NCBI GenBank assembly: GCA_030386875.1
Contig: CM059556.1
Span: 41,828,964-41,892,963, forward strand
DNA: 64,000 nucleotides
Source of the DNA: Morinoia aosen
Lineage: Eukaryota; Arthropoda; Malacostraca; Amphipoda; Talitridae
Direction: 5' to 3'
The notes beneath the pieces were generated by a model. The model did no database searches. It saw only the letters and a list, made by a program, of their open reading frames with translations, and had not been told where the DNA came from. This document shows, one piece after another, positions 20,101 to 32,406 of this stretch; positions within the stretch are counted from its first letter, which is position 1; the number at the start of each line of letters is the position of its first letter. The position numbers and the translations under genes are program-made.

Positions 20101-20575
20101 TTTGAGGTATAGTTATATGATGCGATAATTTGAGAGAAGTGCTAGTATTAAACTCAGAGTGAGGACATTTAAATGCTCTTTCAATGATGAAGGGTGTGTT
20201 TTACTTCGAAGGTAACGCAATTGGGTTTATTCGAAGAATATCCTTAAAAGACAAGAATGTCGAATTTTACAGAGAGCAATGGAAACTTGAAGTTGTTTAA
20301 GAACTCAAGCACTAACTAAACTAAATTCAATTTTTGAAAGTTTGAAATCCTTGATTATTTACTGATAAATAGTCTGAAAATTCACCAAATGACAGTGAAA
20401 ACATTGATCAAATCACAATAAAAAATTTAAAACATGCAAATGACTCTAAATATTATTGTTCATATTAACCATCCATCATAAAATGGGGAAAAAAGTGAAC
20501 TATTTTTACGGTCATTCAAAAAATTTTTTGAACTTTTTGCTAATTTGTGCCATCCAATCCTCAAATTACACCCTG
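17122..20575. mobile_element. Non-autonomous DNA transposon, hAT-like, inserted in LINE copy 1
   Basis: A 3,454-bp AT-rich insert with an 8-bp target duplication and short imperfect terminal inverted repeats: CAAGGTGGAAT at the left, CAGGGTGTAAT as the reverse complement of the right end. 8-bp duplications with CA-starting ends are typical of hAT; P-like elements also make 8-bp duplications. No transposase frame is visible and small frames inside look random. Confidence 0.65.
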
Positions 20576-20727
20576 CTCTCGGAATCAATTTTGGTAATTC
20601 CAAACAATCAAGAAGAACTAAAACAAAACCGGAAATACTCTGCAGGGGTAAAATCCGCTAAAATAGACCTCAATTTGACAGAAAATGCAGATAAAATCCC
20701 AAATACAGTTAGGCTTGTGCAAATAAC

Positions 20728-21258
20728 GGTAAATGTAAAGGACTTGACCATAATCAATTTTCCACTCTTTGATCAATAAAGAGTGTCGATGAGACCAAAA
20801 TAAACAAGTTTTCTTCAATGCACTTTCCGGCGGAAATAAGTATTTTAAAAGTTATGGCATTAAATGAGTTACCGTAACTCCAGTGTTTGAGGCGGGAAAA
20901 AATACACCGCGCGGTCCGACGTGAAAGTAAACAGGCGTTCCCGCGCGCCAACCAAGCAGACGAAGAGCAAACCCCCTATTACAAACGTAAAGAGGTTGGG
21001 TCGTGAGGGGTAGCAACAGTTCTTTTAGTGAAAAATATAAAACTAAACGAACTGCGGCTACCCCTTACGACCCAACCTCTTTACGTTTGTAATAGGGTGA
21101 TGCACACAGGAGTTCCGGTAACTCATTTAACGCCATAACTTTTAAAATACTCATTTCTGCTGGAAAGTGCATTGAAGAAAAATTGTTTATTTTGGTCTGA
21201 TCAACTTTGTTGATCAAAAAGTGGAAAATCGATTATGGTCAAGTCCTTTACATTTACC
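20728..21258. mobile_element. Foldback MITE, copy 1, in LINE copy 1
   Basis: A 531-bp palindromic element with ends GGTAAATGTAAAGGACTTGA and its reverse complement, flanked by CAAATAAC (20720-20727 and 21259-21266). The arms run about 150 bases (up to GAGTTACCGTAACTCC at the left). Removing it restores the LINE reading 'gtgcaaataactgcac'. A second palindrome (20972-21097) forms its centre. Ends starting GG with 8-bp duplications suit Merlin- or Mutator-like elements; the class is not proven. Confidence 0.8.
20972..21097. repeat. Inner palindrome with GTAAAGAGGTTGGGTCG core
   Basis: CCCTATTACAAACGTAAAG... is mirrored by ...CTTTACGTTTGTAATAGGG around an AT-rich centre. The same core occurs at 33711-33990, 34501-34765 and 36130-36185. 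Confidence 0.7.
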
Positions 21259-22565
21259 CAAATAACTGCACAAGATGATCACCAAAACTTGACAAAACTA
21301 AATCCATTTAAAGTACAAACTACAATAAACCAAATTTGTGATGAACTGGAAAAAGTAGAGTATAAAAGATCAGGCAATCTTATTATTAAAGCTAAAACAG
21401 AAAGCCAAGTAAAAACCTTGATGACCCTAAAAATGTTCGGTGAAATTCCAGTCAAAACTCAAATAGTCTGGGGGGCTTACTCCTCCTATGGAAAGATTTA
21501 TGCCCCAGAATTCTTGTCAGACTCATTAGAAGATTTGTTGCAGCAACTTGCCTCCTCTGGTGTAGTAGGCATTTGCAAAATGTATATGGATCCAAACCGT
21601 GCCAATTCACCCTTGTTTGTACTTACCTTCCTTGGAACTTGCCCTACAGAGCTGAAAGCAGGCTATTCAAATTACAAAGTGGACCCTTTCTACAACAATC
21701 CCATTCGATGTACCAAATGCTGGCGATGGGGACACACTACCTCGGTCTGCCGAAACAGGAAAGTTTGTAAGAATTGCTCATCTCGAGAACATGATGAAAG
21801 CAACTGCACCGCTGAAAACTTAGTGTGCACAATATGCAAGGGAAACCATACAGCTGCCTCAAAAGAGTGTCCCATTTATATTCAAGAACACAATGTTAGT
21901 AAACTCCAAGCAAGACAAAATATCTCATTTGTAGATGCAAGAAAAATAGTTCAAAATCAAACCCAAGTCCACCAGCAGCAAGACACTCTTCCAGAATTAG
22001 AATCAAGACACTCTTTCCCCCCACTTGTACTATCTAGAAACCAAACAGAATCTCAAAATTTGATCCAAAAAACATACGCAAATGCAATCAACTCAGATAG
22101 CTCACATCGCAGGCATGGTACACTAATACAGAATCTTGGCAACCCTATTCATGCTCATAAGAGGGTAGAACTGCAGAAGCAGCCTACTCAAGACAAAGCA
22201 ATGGAAAATAAAGCCATAGAACACAGTCAAATTATGAACCAGAATACACCAACCCTACTGAACACAGAAGGAACTTACAACTTAATGACTGCTAATTGTG
22301 ACACAACAAATGCTCCATTGAAAGAAAGGAACCCTCCTGCTTCTAAAAACCAAAACCATAAAAGTTTCTCAGAAAAAAACATTGAAATATCACTCAAGAC
22401 CATAATATTTAAACTTCTTCCTACAATTGTCAAAATGCTTATCTCCAATTCAATCACTGAGCGCATTGAACTACTAACAGAACTTGGTAACATCCTGAAT
22501 GCAGAAGATCTTATAAGAGAAGTGCTAACTAAACTAAATGTCACCTCTTTAATAAGCCCATAATA

Positions 22566-25500
22566 AATCTATCAATATTGCAATGGAATATGAGAGGATA
22601 CTTCTCTAAACTTCCCTTCCTGCAGTTGCTCATTAATCAATATGAACCAAAAATTATTTGCCTACAAGAAACCCACTTACAAAATCACAACCAAACTAAG
22701 CTAAATAACTATGTTTCACCCTACAGAAAAGATAGAGATAATAGAGGAGGTGGGGTAATGACCTATGTCCATAATACTATACCTTGTATACCCATCCAAA
22801 TCAACACTCCTTTTGAAGTTGTAGTTTGTAGAGTATTCATTAACAAGAAACCTATCAACGTTATTAATATGAATCTGCCACCAACACTTGATAATGACCT
22901 GGTAGGTCAAAACCTACTAGAGATTAGCAATTTGAATAGGGGATCCAGCATCATTGTGATGGATTCAAATGCCCACAGCTATTCCTGGGGCTCAGACTTT
23001 ACAGATAGAAGAGGCAGAAATATACAGAATTGGATTACAGACAACAATCTTATTTTATTAAACAACACAGCCCCAACGTTTTTATCGCCAAATGGAAACT
23101 ATACTCACATTGATTTGGCATTAGTGACAGAAGATTTGCACGCTCTCCTAACATGGGAAACGCACCCAGACACCATGATGTCGGACCACTTCCCAGTGTA
23201 CATGGACTCAAACATAGAAATATTGCAGGTTGATCGTCCAGATAGATGGCTCTTGAAATCAGCCAACTGGTCCAAGTTTAGAGAAAACCTGGTCTGCCCC
23301 ATTCTTAGGAACCTAACATCCAATGAAGCTTGCAGAGAGGTCACACAGTCAATTATTAGTGCAACAGAGGGCAGTGTAAAAAAGAGTAGCATGGGCCCAA
23401 CTAGACGGAGAATGAACTGTTCGTGGAATGAAAAATGTAAAGAAAGTCACAGGGAATATCGTAGGGAACAATCAATATAAAAATCACCGTGGAAACCTGC
23501 AAAAATGGATTGCATTTAAAAGGGCTCGAGCCATTTTCAGATAAACTGTCATTGAAACAAAAATGGAAAGCTGGAAAAACTATGTAGCCAGTCTAAATGA
23601 TAAAAGCTCATCAGCAGAAGTATGGAGAAAAATCAGAGCAATAAATGGAAAACAAAACCGAAGTCAAATAACATTGAAAATCCGCAACGAGGTGGTCACA
23701 TGTCCTAAAGATGTGGCTGACATTCTAGTAGAACAATACAAATCGTTTAGCTCTAGTGAGACTCAGGATCCTTTATTTTCTGAACATAAGGTTACCAGCG
23801 AACTGTCGCCTATACATTTCACTCCAGCTCCTCATCATCAATATAACCATCCAATCACCTATGCTGAACTTGAAAGGGCACTAAAAAGCTCCAAGACCAA
23901 AACACCAGGCCCTGATACAATCCCAATAGAATTCATTAAAAATATGAATGAAAGCCAAAAAAACACAGTTTTACACCTATTCAACATAGTATGGAACACA
24001 GAAATTCCCATGCCTTGGAAAGAAGCAGTAATTTGCCCAATATTAAAACCGGGTAAAGACCCTACAGACCCAAAGTCCTACAGGCCAGTTGCCCTCACAA
24101 ATACATTGTGCAAATTATTTGAAAAAATCATTAATTGGAGACTCCTCTTTTATCTGGAGGATAAAAATTTAATTGATAGAAACCAAAGTGGCTTTAGAGC
24201 CAGTCACTCCACTCTAGATGGAATGTCTCGGCTAGAAAACTCAATTCGTAAAGCCCTCATGCTTCAGGACTTTTGCATTGTTATATTTATCGATATAAAG
24301 CGTGCTTTTGATACGGTGTGGCATCATGGACTGATAAAAAAAATTAGAAATTATGGGTCTTCAGGGGAATCTACCAAAAATGATTGCATCCTTTATAAAA
24401 AATCGCAACATCAGGGTGAGGATAAATAATGCTTTATCTAAGATATGCACATTGAACACTGGTATTCCTCAAAGATCAGTCATAAGCCCTACACTTTTCA
24501 ATGTAATGATAAATGATATATTTCATGACTTTCCCCCAATGCTGGAAACATCTCTTTATGCAGATGATGGAGCCTTTTGGATTATACACCCAAACTTAAC
24601 TCAGGCTCTCAGTATCTTACAGGAAGCTTTGGACATTCTTTTAAGTTGGTCGCAACGCTGGGGCTTTCAAATATCTGCTGAAAAAACCAAGTGCATGGTG
24701 TTTACTCATAAACATACAAAACCTTCCTTCCAACTAAAATATAACAACACAAATATAGAATATGTAAAGAAGTTCAAGTTCTTAGGACTTACTCTTGACT
24801 CGCAACTGAGATGGGGTTTACACATCAAAGAAGTAACACAAAAGTGCCAAAAAGATCTAAGGCTTCTGCGCATTTTATCCAATCTGAAATGGTCAGCAGA
24901 ATATAACATACTGAAAACTATTTACTATACCATTATATTGCCAAAACTAGAATATGGAAGTTTTCTTTTTGACACTGCCTGTGCAACCCACCTGTTGTCC
25001 TTGGACAGAGTCCAGTATGCTGCTGCTCGCCTGATGCTGGGTGCACTGAGGTGTACAAAAGTTAGTAACGTGGAAGCAGAAGCAAATATACTACCACTTA
25101 AACATGCAAGGAAAATCCAACTGTGTCAATATGCATTGCGAGTACTTGGTGTTCCAAACCATCCAGTCCGATCAATATGTTTGGACTACTACCCATACCA
25201 GCTGTTCCAAAACAGTAACAAGCCTCTCCCAGTTACTGGTCGAATATATAACTTCTTTCAAGAGATACGGGTTAAAATGGAAGACATTGGCCTCATCCCA
25301 AACAAATGTAAATACCAAACTATCAGCGGAAATTGTAAAGTCAATCTGGGGTGCTATCAAAAAACTTGCATATCAGAAAACCATTGGAAACAGCTATACA
25401 ACCAACTCCACGAAGAATACAAAGATAGAAGGGCATTGTACACAGATGGTTCAGTTCAGGGTCCTAAAGCTGGAGCAGGAATTTGGTCCCAACACGTTAG

Positions 25501-26245
25501 CATGCTGGCTAGAATTCCTGATAGGTCAACAATCCTCACAGCAGAGCTTACCGCTATTTACTACGCATTGAAGTTTGCAGAAACCCAAATAGAAGACTTT
25601 ATTTTGTACACAGATTCATTCAGCGCTATTCAGGCTATAAATCAACTGCTTCCATCTAAACACCATCTAGTTTCCGAAATTAAACATATACTTCAAAGCC
25701 TTCCTCCCAGAAAACTAGTTATTGAATGGATACCAAGCCATGTAGGAATTATGGGAAATGACAAAGCAGATCAGCTGGCAAAAACAGCTTGTCTTCTAAA
25801 CACAAATAGTTCTAACCTAATACAATACACAGATCTGAGAGGATACATAAACTTGCACTGTAGAAGGCAATGGCAAAAAGAATGGGATAGGGAACAATCC
25901 CTGTACCACAAAATAAAACCCATACTAAAACCTACCGTGAACACTGAGGTCTCAAGGAGAAAGCAGGTCATTCTGACCAGGTTAAGGCTACTTACCACTG
26001 AATTAACGCATAAACACTTATTTACCAAAGCAACAAAACCTAAATGTAGCAACTGTAGGTGTGATTTGAATATTTGTCATATATTGATTGATTGCCCCAC
26101 GTTTGAACTTCAGCGGAAGGCAATGAGAGACCTTGCCAGGGACCAAAGAGTGACTTTTGATGCAAGTAGTGTGCTTGGTGAGGGATTCAGTGCTGAGCTG
26201 GTCCTTGAATTCATTACCAATACTGGGATGATGAATCAAATCTAA
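22566..26245 (+). pseudogene. LINE copy 1 ORF2 (endonuclease-RT-RNase H), frameshifted
   Basis: The frame is in three pieces. Endonuclease-like EEP domain 22578-23480 (QETHL; DSNAHSYSWGS; SDHFPVY); a frameshift near 23466 and stop near 23541; RT start 23563-24429; a frameshift in an A-run near 24340; then RT with YADD (near 24559), RNase H (TDGS, AELTA, YTDS, NDKAD) and a C-terminal CCHC-like motif 24353-26245. Normally it would nick target DNA and copy the LINE RNA; this copy cannot make the full protein. Breaks were located by comparison with copy 2. Confidence 0.9.
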
Positions 26246-26336
26246 ATGCCTCACGTTCTAGTTGCTATGACATCTGGCACTCTTACCTGCGACTGGTGAT
26301 GTGCCTAATTGGACCAAAGTAACCAAAGTAAGTAAG

Positions 26337-26346
26337 TAGTCTCTCC
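26337..26346. repeat. LINE target duplication TAGTCTCTCC, copy 2 (between LINEs)
   Basis: Shared boundary: the 3' end of LINE 1 (AAGTAAG) on the left and the 5' start of LINE 2 (GAGTCAACC) on the right. Confidence 0.8.
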
Positions 26347-26516
26347 GAGTCAACCTGGAGGAGTGCGGATGTTGTGGCGCTAGAACGTGGTGGCTTGTCA
26401 GACGTAACTTTCTGAGAAATTTACCTGTTATTGGCAAGTGATTCAATTAAAAACTTGTTTGTCAGTGGAAAATTGATCCAAATCAAACAGTTTTACCTCC
26501 TTTCTTGGTAAACCGC

Positions 26517-26540
26517 TACTGGGGCCTTATGCCCCCAGTA
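26517..26540 (+). repeat. LINE 5' UTR hairpin, copy 2
   Basis: TACTGGGGCC, TTAT, GCCCCCAGTA. The stem is intact although flanking bases differ from copy 1. Confidence 0.6.
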
Positions 26541-26753
26541 AACCCAAATTAGTACTTCTGTTTTGCCGTAAGTTTGATAATACTGATATTTTGTAAAGGA
26601 CATTTTCTTACGAATAGCACGAAACAACAAAAATCAATAAACAATTCAACAATATTTTTGTGAGTATAGTAGTACTCAGAAACAAATCACCACCAGGCAA
26701 TAGATACTATTAAGGGGAAACTCTTAAAAGTTATCAAAAGACTTGATAATTCA

Positions 26754-28622
26754 ATGCTTCCTAAAAGCCAGCTTCCGGAGGATCCTGGGGGAGGTAAAAA
26801 TAGTGTCAAGGGAAAATTTACCCACACTTACACTCAACCTATCTCAGAGTCGGAGAAAAAAGAGTTCAACAAGGCCAGGAAACCCAACAAAAATAACCCT
26901 ATGACCACCTCAACTCCAAAGAGTAAATCACAGCCAGCTACAAGACCAGAAACCCAAACAGCAAATCCTAACAATGGGAGCCCAAAACAAAAGAGTAAAG
27001 GATCCTGTAACAACACATCCAAAAGAACACTGGAAAGTAGCCAAGAGTTTTTGGACTTGCAGAGCAAAAAAAAGAGAGAAACTCATAATGTCTCGGACTC
27101 AGAAATGTCCCAGCACAATCTATCATTCTGCAGTGAGTCAGAACTATCAGGAGTCCTTTCCAGCAATGTATCACTATCTGAATCAACTTCAGTAATCCCA
27201 AATAATCAAGAAGAGCTAAATCAAAACCTCTACTACACTGCAGGAAGGAAATCTGCTAAAATAGATCTTAATTTATCAGAAAATGCTGACAAAATTCCAA
27301 ATACAGTTAGGCATGTACTAATAAGTGCACAAAATGATAGCCAGAACTTGACAAAACTGAATCCATTTAAAGTACAAGCTACAATAAATCAAATTTGTGG
27401 GGAAGTAGAAAAAGTGGAGTATAAAAAATCAGGCAACCTCATTATAAAAGCTAAAACAGAAAGCCAAGTAAAAACATTAATGAACCTAAACAAGTTTGGT
27501 GAAATACCAGTTAAGACTCAAATAGTATGGGGAGCTTATACCTCCTATGCAAAGATTTATGCCCCAGAATTTTTGTCAGATTCATTGGAAGATTTGTTGC
27601 AACAACTTGCCTCTTCTGGTGTTGTCGGTATACGTAAGATATACATGGACCCAAAGCGTGCCAATTCACCCTTGTTTGTACTCACCTTCCTTGGAACTTG
27701 CCCAACAGAGCTGAAAGCAGGCTATTCAAATTACAAAGTGGATCCTTACTACAACAATCCCATTCGATGTACCAAATGCTGGCGATGGGGTCATACTACC
27801 TCAGTCTGCCGAAACCAAAAAGTCTGCAAAAATTGCTCATCTCGAGAACATGATGAAAAAGACTGCACCGCTGAAAATCCAGTATCTACAAACTGCAAAG
27901 GAAACCACACATCTGCCTCAAAAGAATGTCCTATTTATGTACAAGAACACAATGTCAGTAAACTCCAAGCAAGTCAAAATATCTCATTTGTAGATGCAAG
28001 GAAAATAATTCAAAACCAAACCCTAGTCCACCAGCAGCAAGATACTCCTCCAAATTTAGAATCAAGACACTCCTTCCCCCCACTTGTACCATCAGGAACC
28101 CAAACAGAATCTCAAAATTAGATACCAAAAACATATGCAAATGTAATCAATTCAGAAAACTTGCATCATAGTTGTGGCATATCAACACAGAATCCTGGCA
28201 CCCTTATGAATGCTCATAAAAGGCCAGAATTGCAACAGTCTACACAAAAAAAATCAAAGGAAAACAAAACTATAGAATTTAGTCAACTTGTGAACCATAA
28301 TACACCAACCTTACAGGACACAGAAGAAACTTGCAACATAATGGCTACTAATAGTGACATAGCAAATTATCAGTTTAATAAAAGGAACCACCCTGCCTCC
28401 AAAAACCAGCAAAGCAATAAAAGTATCTCAGAAAAGGAAATTGAAATATCTCTCAAAACTATAATATCTAAGCTTCTCCCAACAATTGTCAAAATGCTAA
28501 TCTCCAATTCAATCACTGAGCGTATTGAACTACTAACAGAACTTGGTAACATCCTGAATGCAGAAGACCTTGTAACGGAAGTGCTAACTAAACTAAATGT
28601 CACCTCTTTAATAAGCCCGTAA
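26754..28622 (+). pseudogene. LINE copy 2 ORF1 (Gag-like), one premature stop
   Basis: The product is an RNA-binding nucleocapsid-like protein. It has a polar lysine-rich N-terminus (about 1-110), a serine-rich linker, an RRM-like region (about 190-310), and knuckles CTKCWRWGHTTSVC and CKNCSSREHDEKDC. The third knuckle has lost its first cysteine (VSTNCKGNH where copy 1 has VCTICKGNH). A TAG at 28119-28121 replaces the TTG seen in copy 1. Downstream the frame continues from 28122 to TAA at 28620-28622, which overlaps the ATG of ORF2 by one base. Confidence 0.88.
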
Positions 28623-31600
28623 TGAACCTATCATTGTTGCAATGGAATATGAGAGGTTATTTCTCTAAACTTCCCTTCCTACAGCTACTTATTAATCAAT
28701 ATAAACCAAAAATTATTTGCCTACAAGAAACCCACCTACAAAATCACAATCAAACTAAACTAAATAACTATGTTTCATCCTACAGGAAAGATAGAGATAA
28801 TAGAGGAGGTGGGGTAATGACTTATGTACATAATACTATACCTTGTATACCCATCCAAAACAACATTCCTTTAGAAGTTGTAACATGTAGAGTGTATATT
28901 AATAAGAAACCAGTCAATATTATCAATATGTATTTGTCACCCACACTTGATAATGATATAATAGGTCATAATCTACTAGAGATAAGCAACTTGAATAGGG
29001 GATCCAGCATCATTCTGATGGATTCAAATGCCCACAGCTATTCATGGGGCTCAGACTTTATAGATAGAAGAGGCAGAATTATAGAGAACTGGATTACCAA
29101 CACAAATCTGATTGTGTTGAACAACACTGCCCCTACTTTTTTATCCTCAAATGGAAACTACACTCATATTGACTTGACATTAGTAACAGAAGATTTGCAC
29201 TCCCTCCTAACGTGGGAAACTCATCCAGACACCATGATGTCAGACCACTTTCCAGTGTACATGGGCTCAAATATAGAATTAGTGCAGGGGAATTTTCCAG
29301 ATAGGTGGCTCCTTAAATCAGCCAACTGGCCCAAATTTAGAGAAGCCATGATCTTCCCCAATCTTAGTAACTTAACATGTGATGAGGCTTGCAGAGCGGT
29401 GACACAGTCAATTGTTAATGCAACAGAGGGCAGTGTAAAAAAGAGTAGCATGGGCCCAGCTACACGGAAGATGAATTGTTGGTGGAATGGAAAATGTAAA
29501 GAAAGTCACAGGGAATATCGTAGGGCATACAATCAATATAAAAATCACCGTGGAAACCTACAAAAATGGATTGCATTTAAGAGGGCTTGAGCTATTTTTA
29601 GAAAGGCGGTGCTCAAAGCAACAACGGAAAGTTGGAAAAGTTATGTAGCCAGTCTAAACAATAGAAGCTCATCAACAGAGGTATGGAGAAAAATTAGAGC
29701 AATAAATGGGAAACGAAACAGAAGTCGAATAACATTGAAAATCCGGAATGAGGTGGTTACATGTCCAAAAGATGTGGCTGATATTCTAGTAGAACAATAT
29801 AAATCCTATAGCACAGGTGAGACTCATGATCCTCTATTTTTTAAACACAAGATTATCAGTGAAAATTTGCCTATACATTTCACTCCTGCTCCTCATCATC
29901 AATATAACCAACCAATTACCTATGCTGAACTTGAAAGAGCACTGAACAGCTCCAAGGCCAAAACACCAGGCCCTGATACGATCCCTATAGACTTCATAAA
30001 AAATATGGATGAAAGTCAAAAAAATACAGTTTTACAGCTATTTAACATAGCTTGGAACTCAGAAATTCCCATGCCTTGGAAAGAGGCAGTAATTTGTCCA
30101 GTTTTGAAACCTGGCAAAGATCCTACAGACCCAAAGTCATATAGGCCAGTTGCCCTCACAAATACATTATGCAAAATTTTTGAAAAAATCATTAATTGGA
30201 GACTTCTCATTTATCTGGAGAGTAATAATTTAATTGATAAAAACCAAAGTGGCTTCAGAGCCAGTCACTCTACTCTAGACGGATTGTCACGCCTAGAAAA
30301 TTCAATTCGTAAAGCTCTCATGCTCCAGGACTATTGCATTGTCATATTTATTGATATAACGCGCGCTTTTGATACGGTAGGGCATCATGGGCTACTAAAA
30401 AAGTTGGAAATTATGGGTCTTCAGGGAAATCTGCCTAAAACAATTGCATCCTTCATAAAAAATCGCAACATCAGGGTGAGGACAAATAATGTCTTATCTA
30501 GAGTATGCACATTAAATACTGGTGTTCCTCAAGGATCAGTCATTAGCCCTACTCTATTCAACATTATGATTAATGAAATATTTCACGATTTTCCTCCGGT
30601 ACTAGAAACATCTCTTTATGCAGATGATGGAGCATTCTGGATAACTCATACAAATTTAGCTCAGGCTCTCAGTATCTTGCAGGAAGCTCTGGACATTCTT
30701 CTAAGTTGGTCGCAGTGCTGGGGCTTTCAAATATCTGCTGAAAAAACCAAGTGCATGGTGTTTACTCATAAACATTCAAAACCTTCCTTCCAACTAAAAT
30801 ACAACAACACAAATATAGAATTTGTAAAGAAGTTCAAATACCTAGGACTCAACCTCGACTCACAACTGAGATGGGGTCCGCACATCAAAGAAGTCACACA
30901 AAAGTGCCAAAAAGACCTGATGCTTCTACGCATTTTATCCAATCTGAAATGGTCAGCAGAATACAAAATACTAAAAATTATCTACCATACCATTATATTG
31001 CCAAAACATGAATATGGAAGTTTTCTGTTTGACACTGCCTGTGAAACCCACCTGTTGTCCTTGGACAGAGTCCAGTATGCTGCTGCACGCTTGATGTTGG
31101 GTGCATTAAGATGCACAAAAGTTAGTAATGTGGAAGCAGAAGCAAATTTACTACCACTTAAATATGCAAGGAAAATCCAATTGTGTCAATATGCATTGAG
31201 GATACTTAGTGTTCCTATCCATCCAGTTCGCGCAATATGTTTAGACTATTACCCATACCAGCTATTCCAAAACAGTAAAAAACCTCTCCCAGTCACTGGC
31301 CGCATATATAACCTCTTTCAAGAGATACAAGTTAAAATGGAAGACATAGGCCTCATCCCAAAAAAATATAAATACCAAACTATCAGTGGAAATTGTCAAG
31401 TCAGTCTGGGGTGCTATCAAAAAAATTGCATATCAGAAAGAAACTGGAAACAGCTTTACAACCAACTGCATGAAGAATACAAAGATAGAACGGCATTGTT
31501 CACTGATGGGTCAGTTCAAGGTCCTAAAGCTGGAGCAGGAGTTTGGTCCCAACAAGTTAATATGCTGGCTAGAATCCCAGATAGGTCTACAATTCTCACA

Positions 31601-32305
31601 GCAGAGCTTACTGCAATTTACTATGCATTGAAATTTGCAGAAACCCAAAAAGAAGACTTCATTTTGTACACAGACTCACTCAGTGCTATTCAGGCTATAA
31701 ATCAACTCCATCCATCTAAACACCATCTAGTTGCCAAAATTAAACATTTGCTACAACACCTTCCTCCTAGAAAACTAATCATAGAATGGATCCCAAGCCA
31801 TGTAGGAATAATGGGAAATGACAAGGCAGATCAGTTGGCAAGAACAGCTTGTCTTCTTAAAACCAATAGTTCTAATCTAATTCAATACACAGATCTGGGA
31901 GTATACATACACTTGCACTGTAAAGAACAATGGCAAAAAGAATGGGATAGGGAACAATCCCTGTATCACAAAATTAAACCTATATTAAAACCCACCGTGA
32001 ACACTGATGTATCAAGGAAGGATCAGGTGATACTAACCAGGCTCAGGCTTCTTACTACTCAACTAACACATAAACACTTATTTACCAAAGAAATGAAACC
32101 CAAATGCAGCCACTGTAGGTGTAACTTGAACATTTGTCATATATTGATTGATTGCCCTGTGTTTGAACGTCAGCGTAAAACAATAAGAGAACTGGCCAGA
32201 GACCAAAAAGCAACCTTTGATACAAGTAGCGTGCTTGGTGAAGGATTCAGTGCTGAGCTGATCCTTGAATTCATTGCCAATATCGGGATGATAAACCAAA
32301 TCTAA
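28622..32305 (+). pseudogene. LINE copy 2 ORF2 (endonuclease-RT-RNase H), one premature stop
   Basis: Apart from TGA at 29588-29590 (CGA in copy 1) the frame is open for over 1,200 codons. In order: EEP endonuclease (28622-29350: QETHL, DSNAHSYSWGS, SDHFPVY); reverse transcriptase (29930-30950: GFRASHSTLDG, PQGSVISPTLFN, YADDGAFW near 30619); RNase H (31495-31860: FTDGS, AELTA, YTDS, NDKAD); a zinc-binding C-terminus (CSHCRCNLNICHILIDC near 32107). The start ATG overlaps the ORF1 stop as TAATG, which suggests termination-reinitiation. Confidence 0.92.
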
Positions 32306-32396
32306 ATGCCCCACGTTCTAGTTGCTGTGATATCTGGCACTCTTACCTGTGACTGGTGATGTGCCTAATTGGACCAAAGTAACCAAAGTAAGTAAG

Positions 32397-32406
32397 TAGT
32401 CTCTCC
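32397..32406. repeat. LINE target duplication TAGTCTCTCC, copy 3
   Basis: Directly follows LINE 2 and restores the interrupted gag-like frame with 16283. Confidence 0.8.

Larger units (their letters stand above)
16693..22563 (+). pseudogene. LINE copy 1 ORF1 (Gag-like RNA-binding protein), broken
   Basis: The N-terminal part (16693-17028) is a polar, lysine-rich region starting MPPKSKVPDD. An A-run near 17009 shifts the frame. The gene is then split by insertions at 17122-20575 and 20728-21258. The C-terminal part (21259-22563) keeps an RRM-like region and three zinc knuckles (CTKCWRWGHTTSVC; CKNCSSREHDESNC; CTICKGNHTAASKEC). Such ORF1 proteins bind the element RNA to form the ribonucleoprotein. 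Identity rests on collinearity with copy 2. Confidence 0.85.
16294..26336 (+). mobile_element. LINE copy 1, I-like non-LTR retrotransposon, disrupted
   Basis: It aligns end to end with LINE copy 2 (26347-32396): 5' UTR with hairpin, ORF1 with CCHC knuckles, ORF2 with endonuclease, reverse transcriptase and RNase H, and a 3' end in CCAAAGTAACCAAAGTAAGTAAG before the target duplication. ORF1 is split by a 3.45-kb DNA element and a 531-bp MITE. ORF2 has lost its ATG (ATA at 22566) and has at least two frameshifts. An RNase H domain plus ORF1 knuckles point to the I group of the Jockey/I superfamily. Confidence 0.9.
26347..32396 (+). mobile_element. LINE copy 2, I-like non-LTR retrotransposon, full length
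   Basis: A 6,050-bp element with a 5' UTR of about 400 bases, ORF1, ORF2 and a short 3' UTR ending CCAAAGTAAGTAAG. It is flanked by TAGTCTCTCC on both sides. It carries two nonsense changes (28119-28121 and 29588-29590), no nested insertion and no frameshift that I can see, so it is less decayed than copy 1. Confidence 0.92.
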
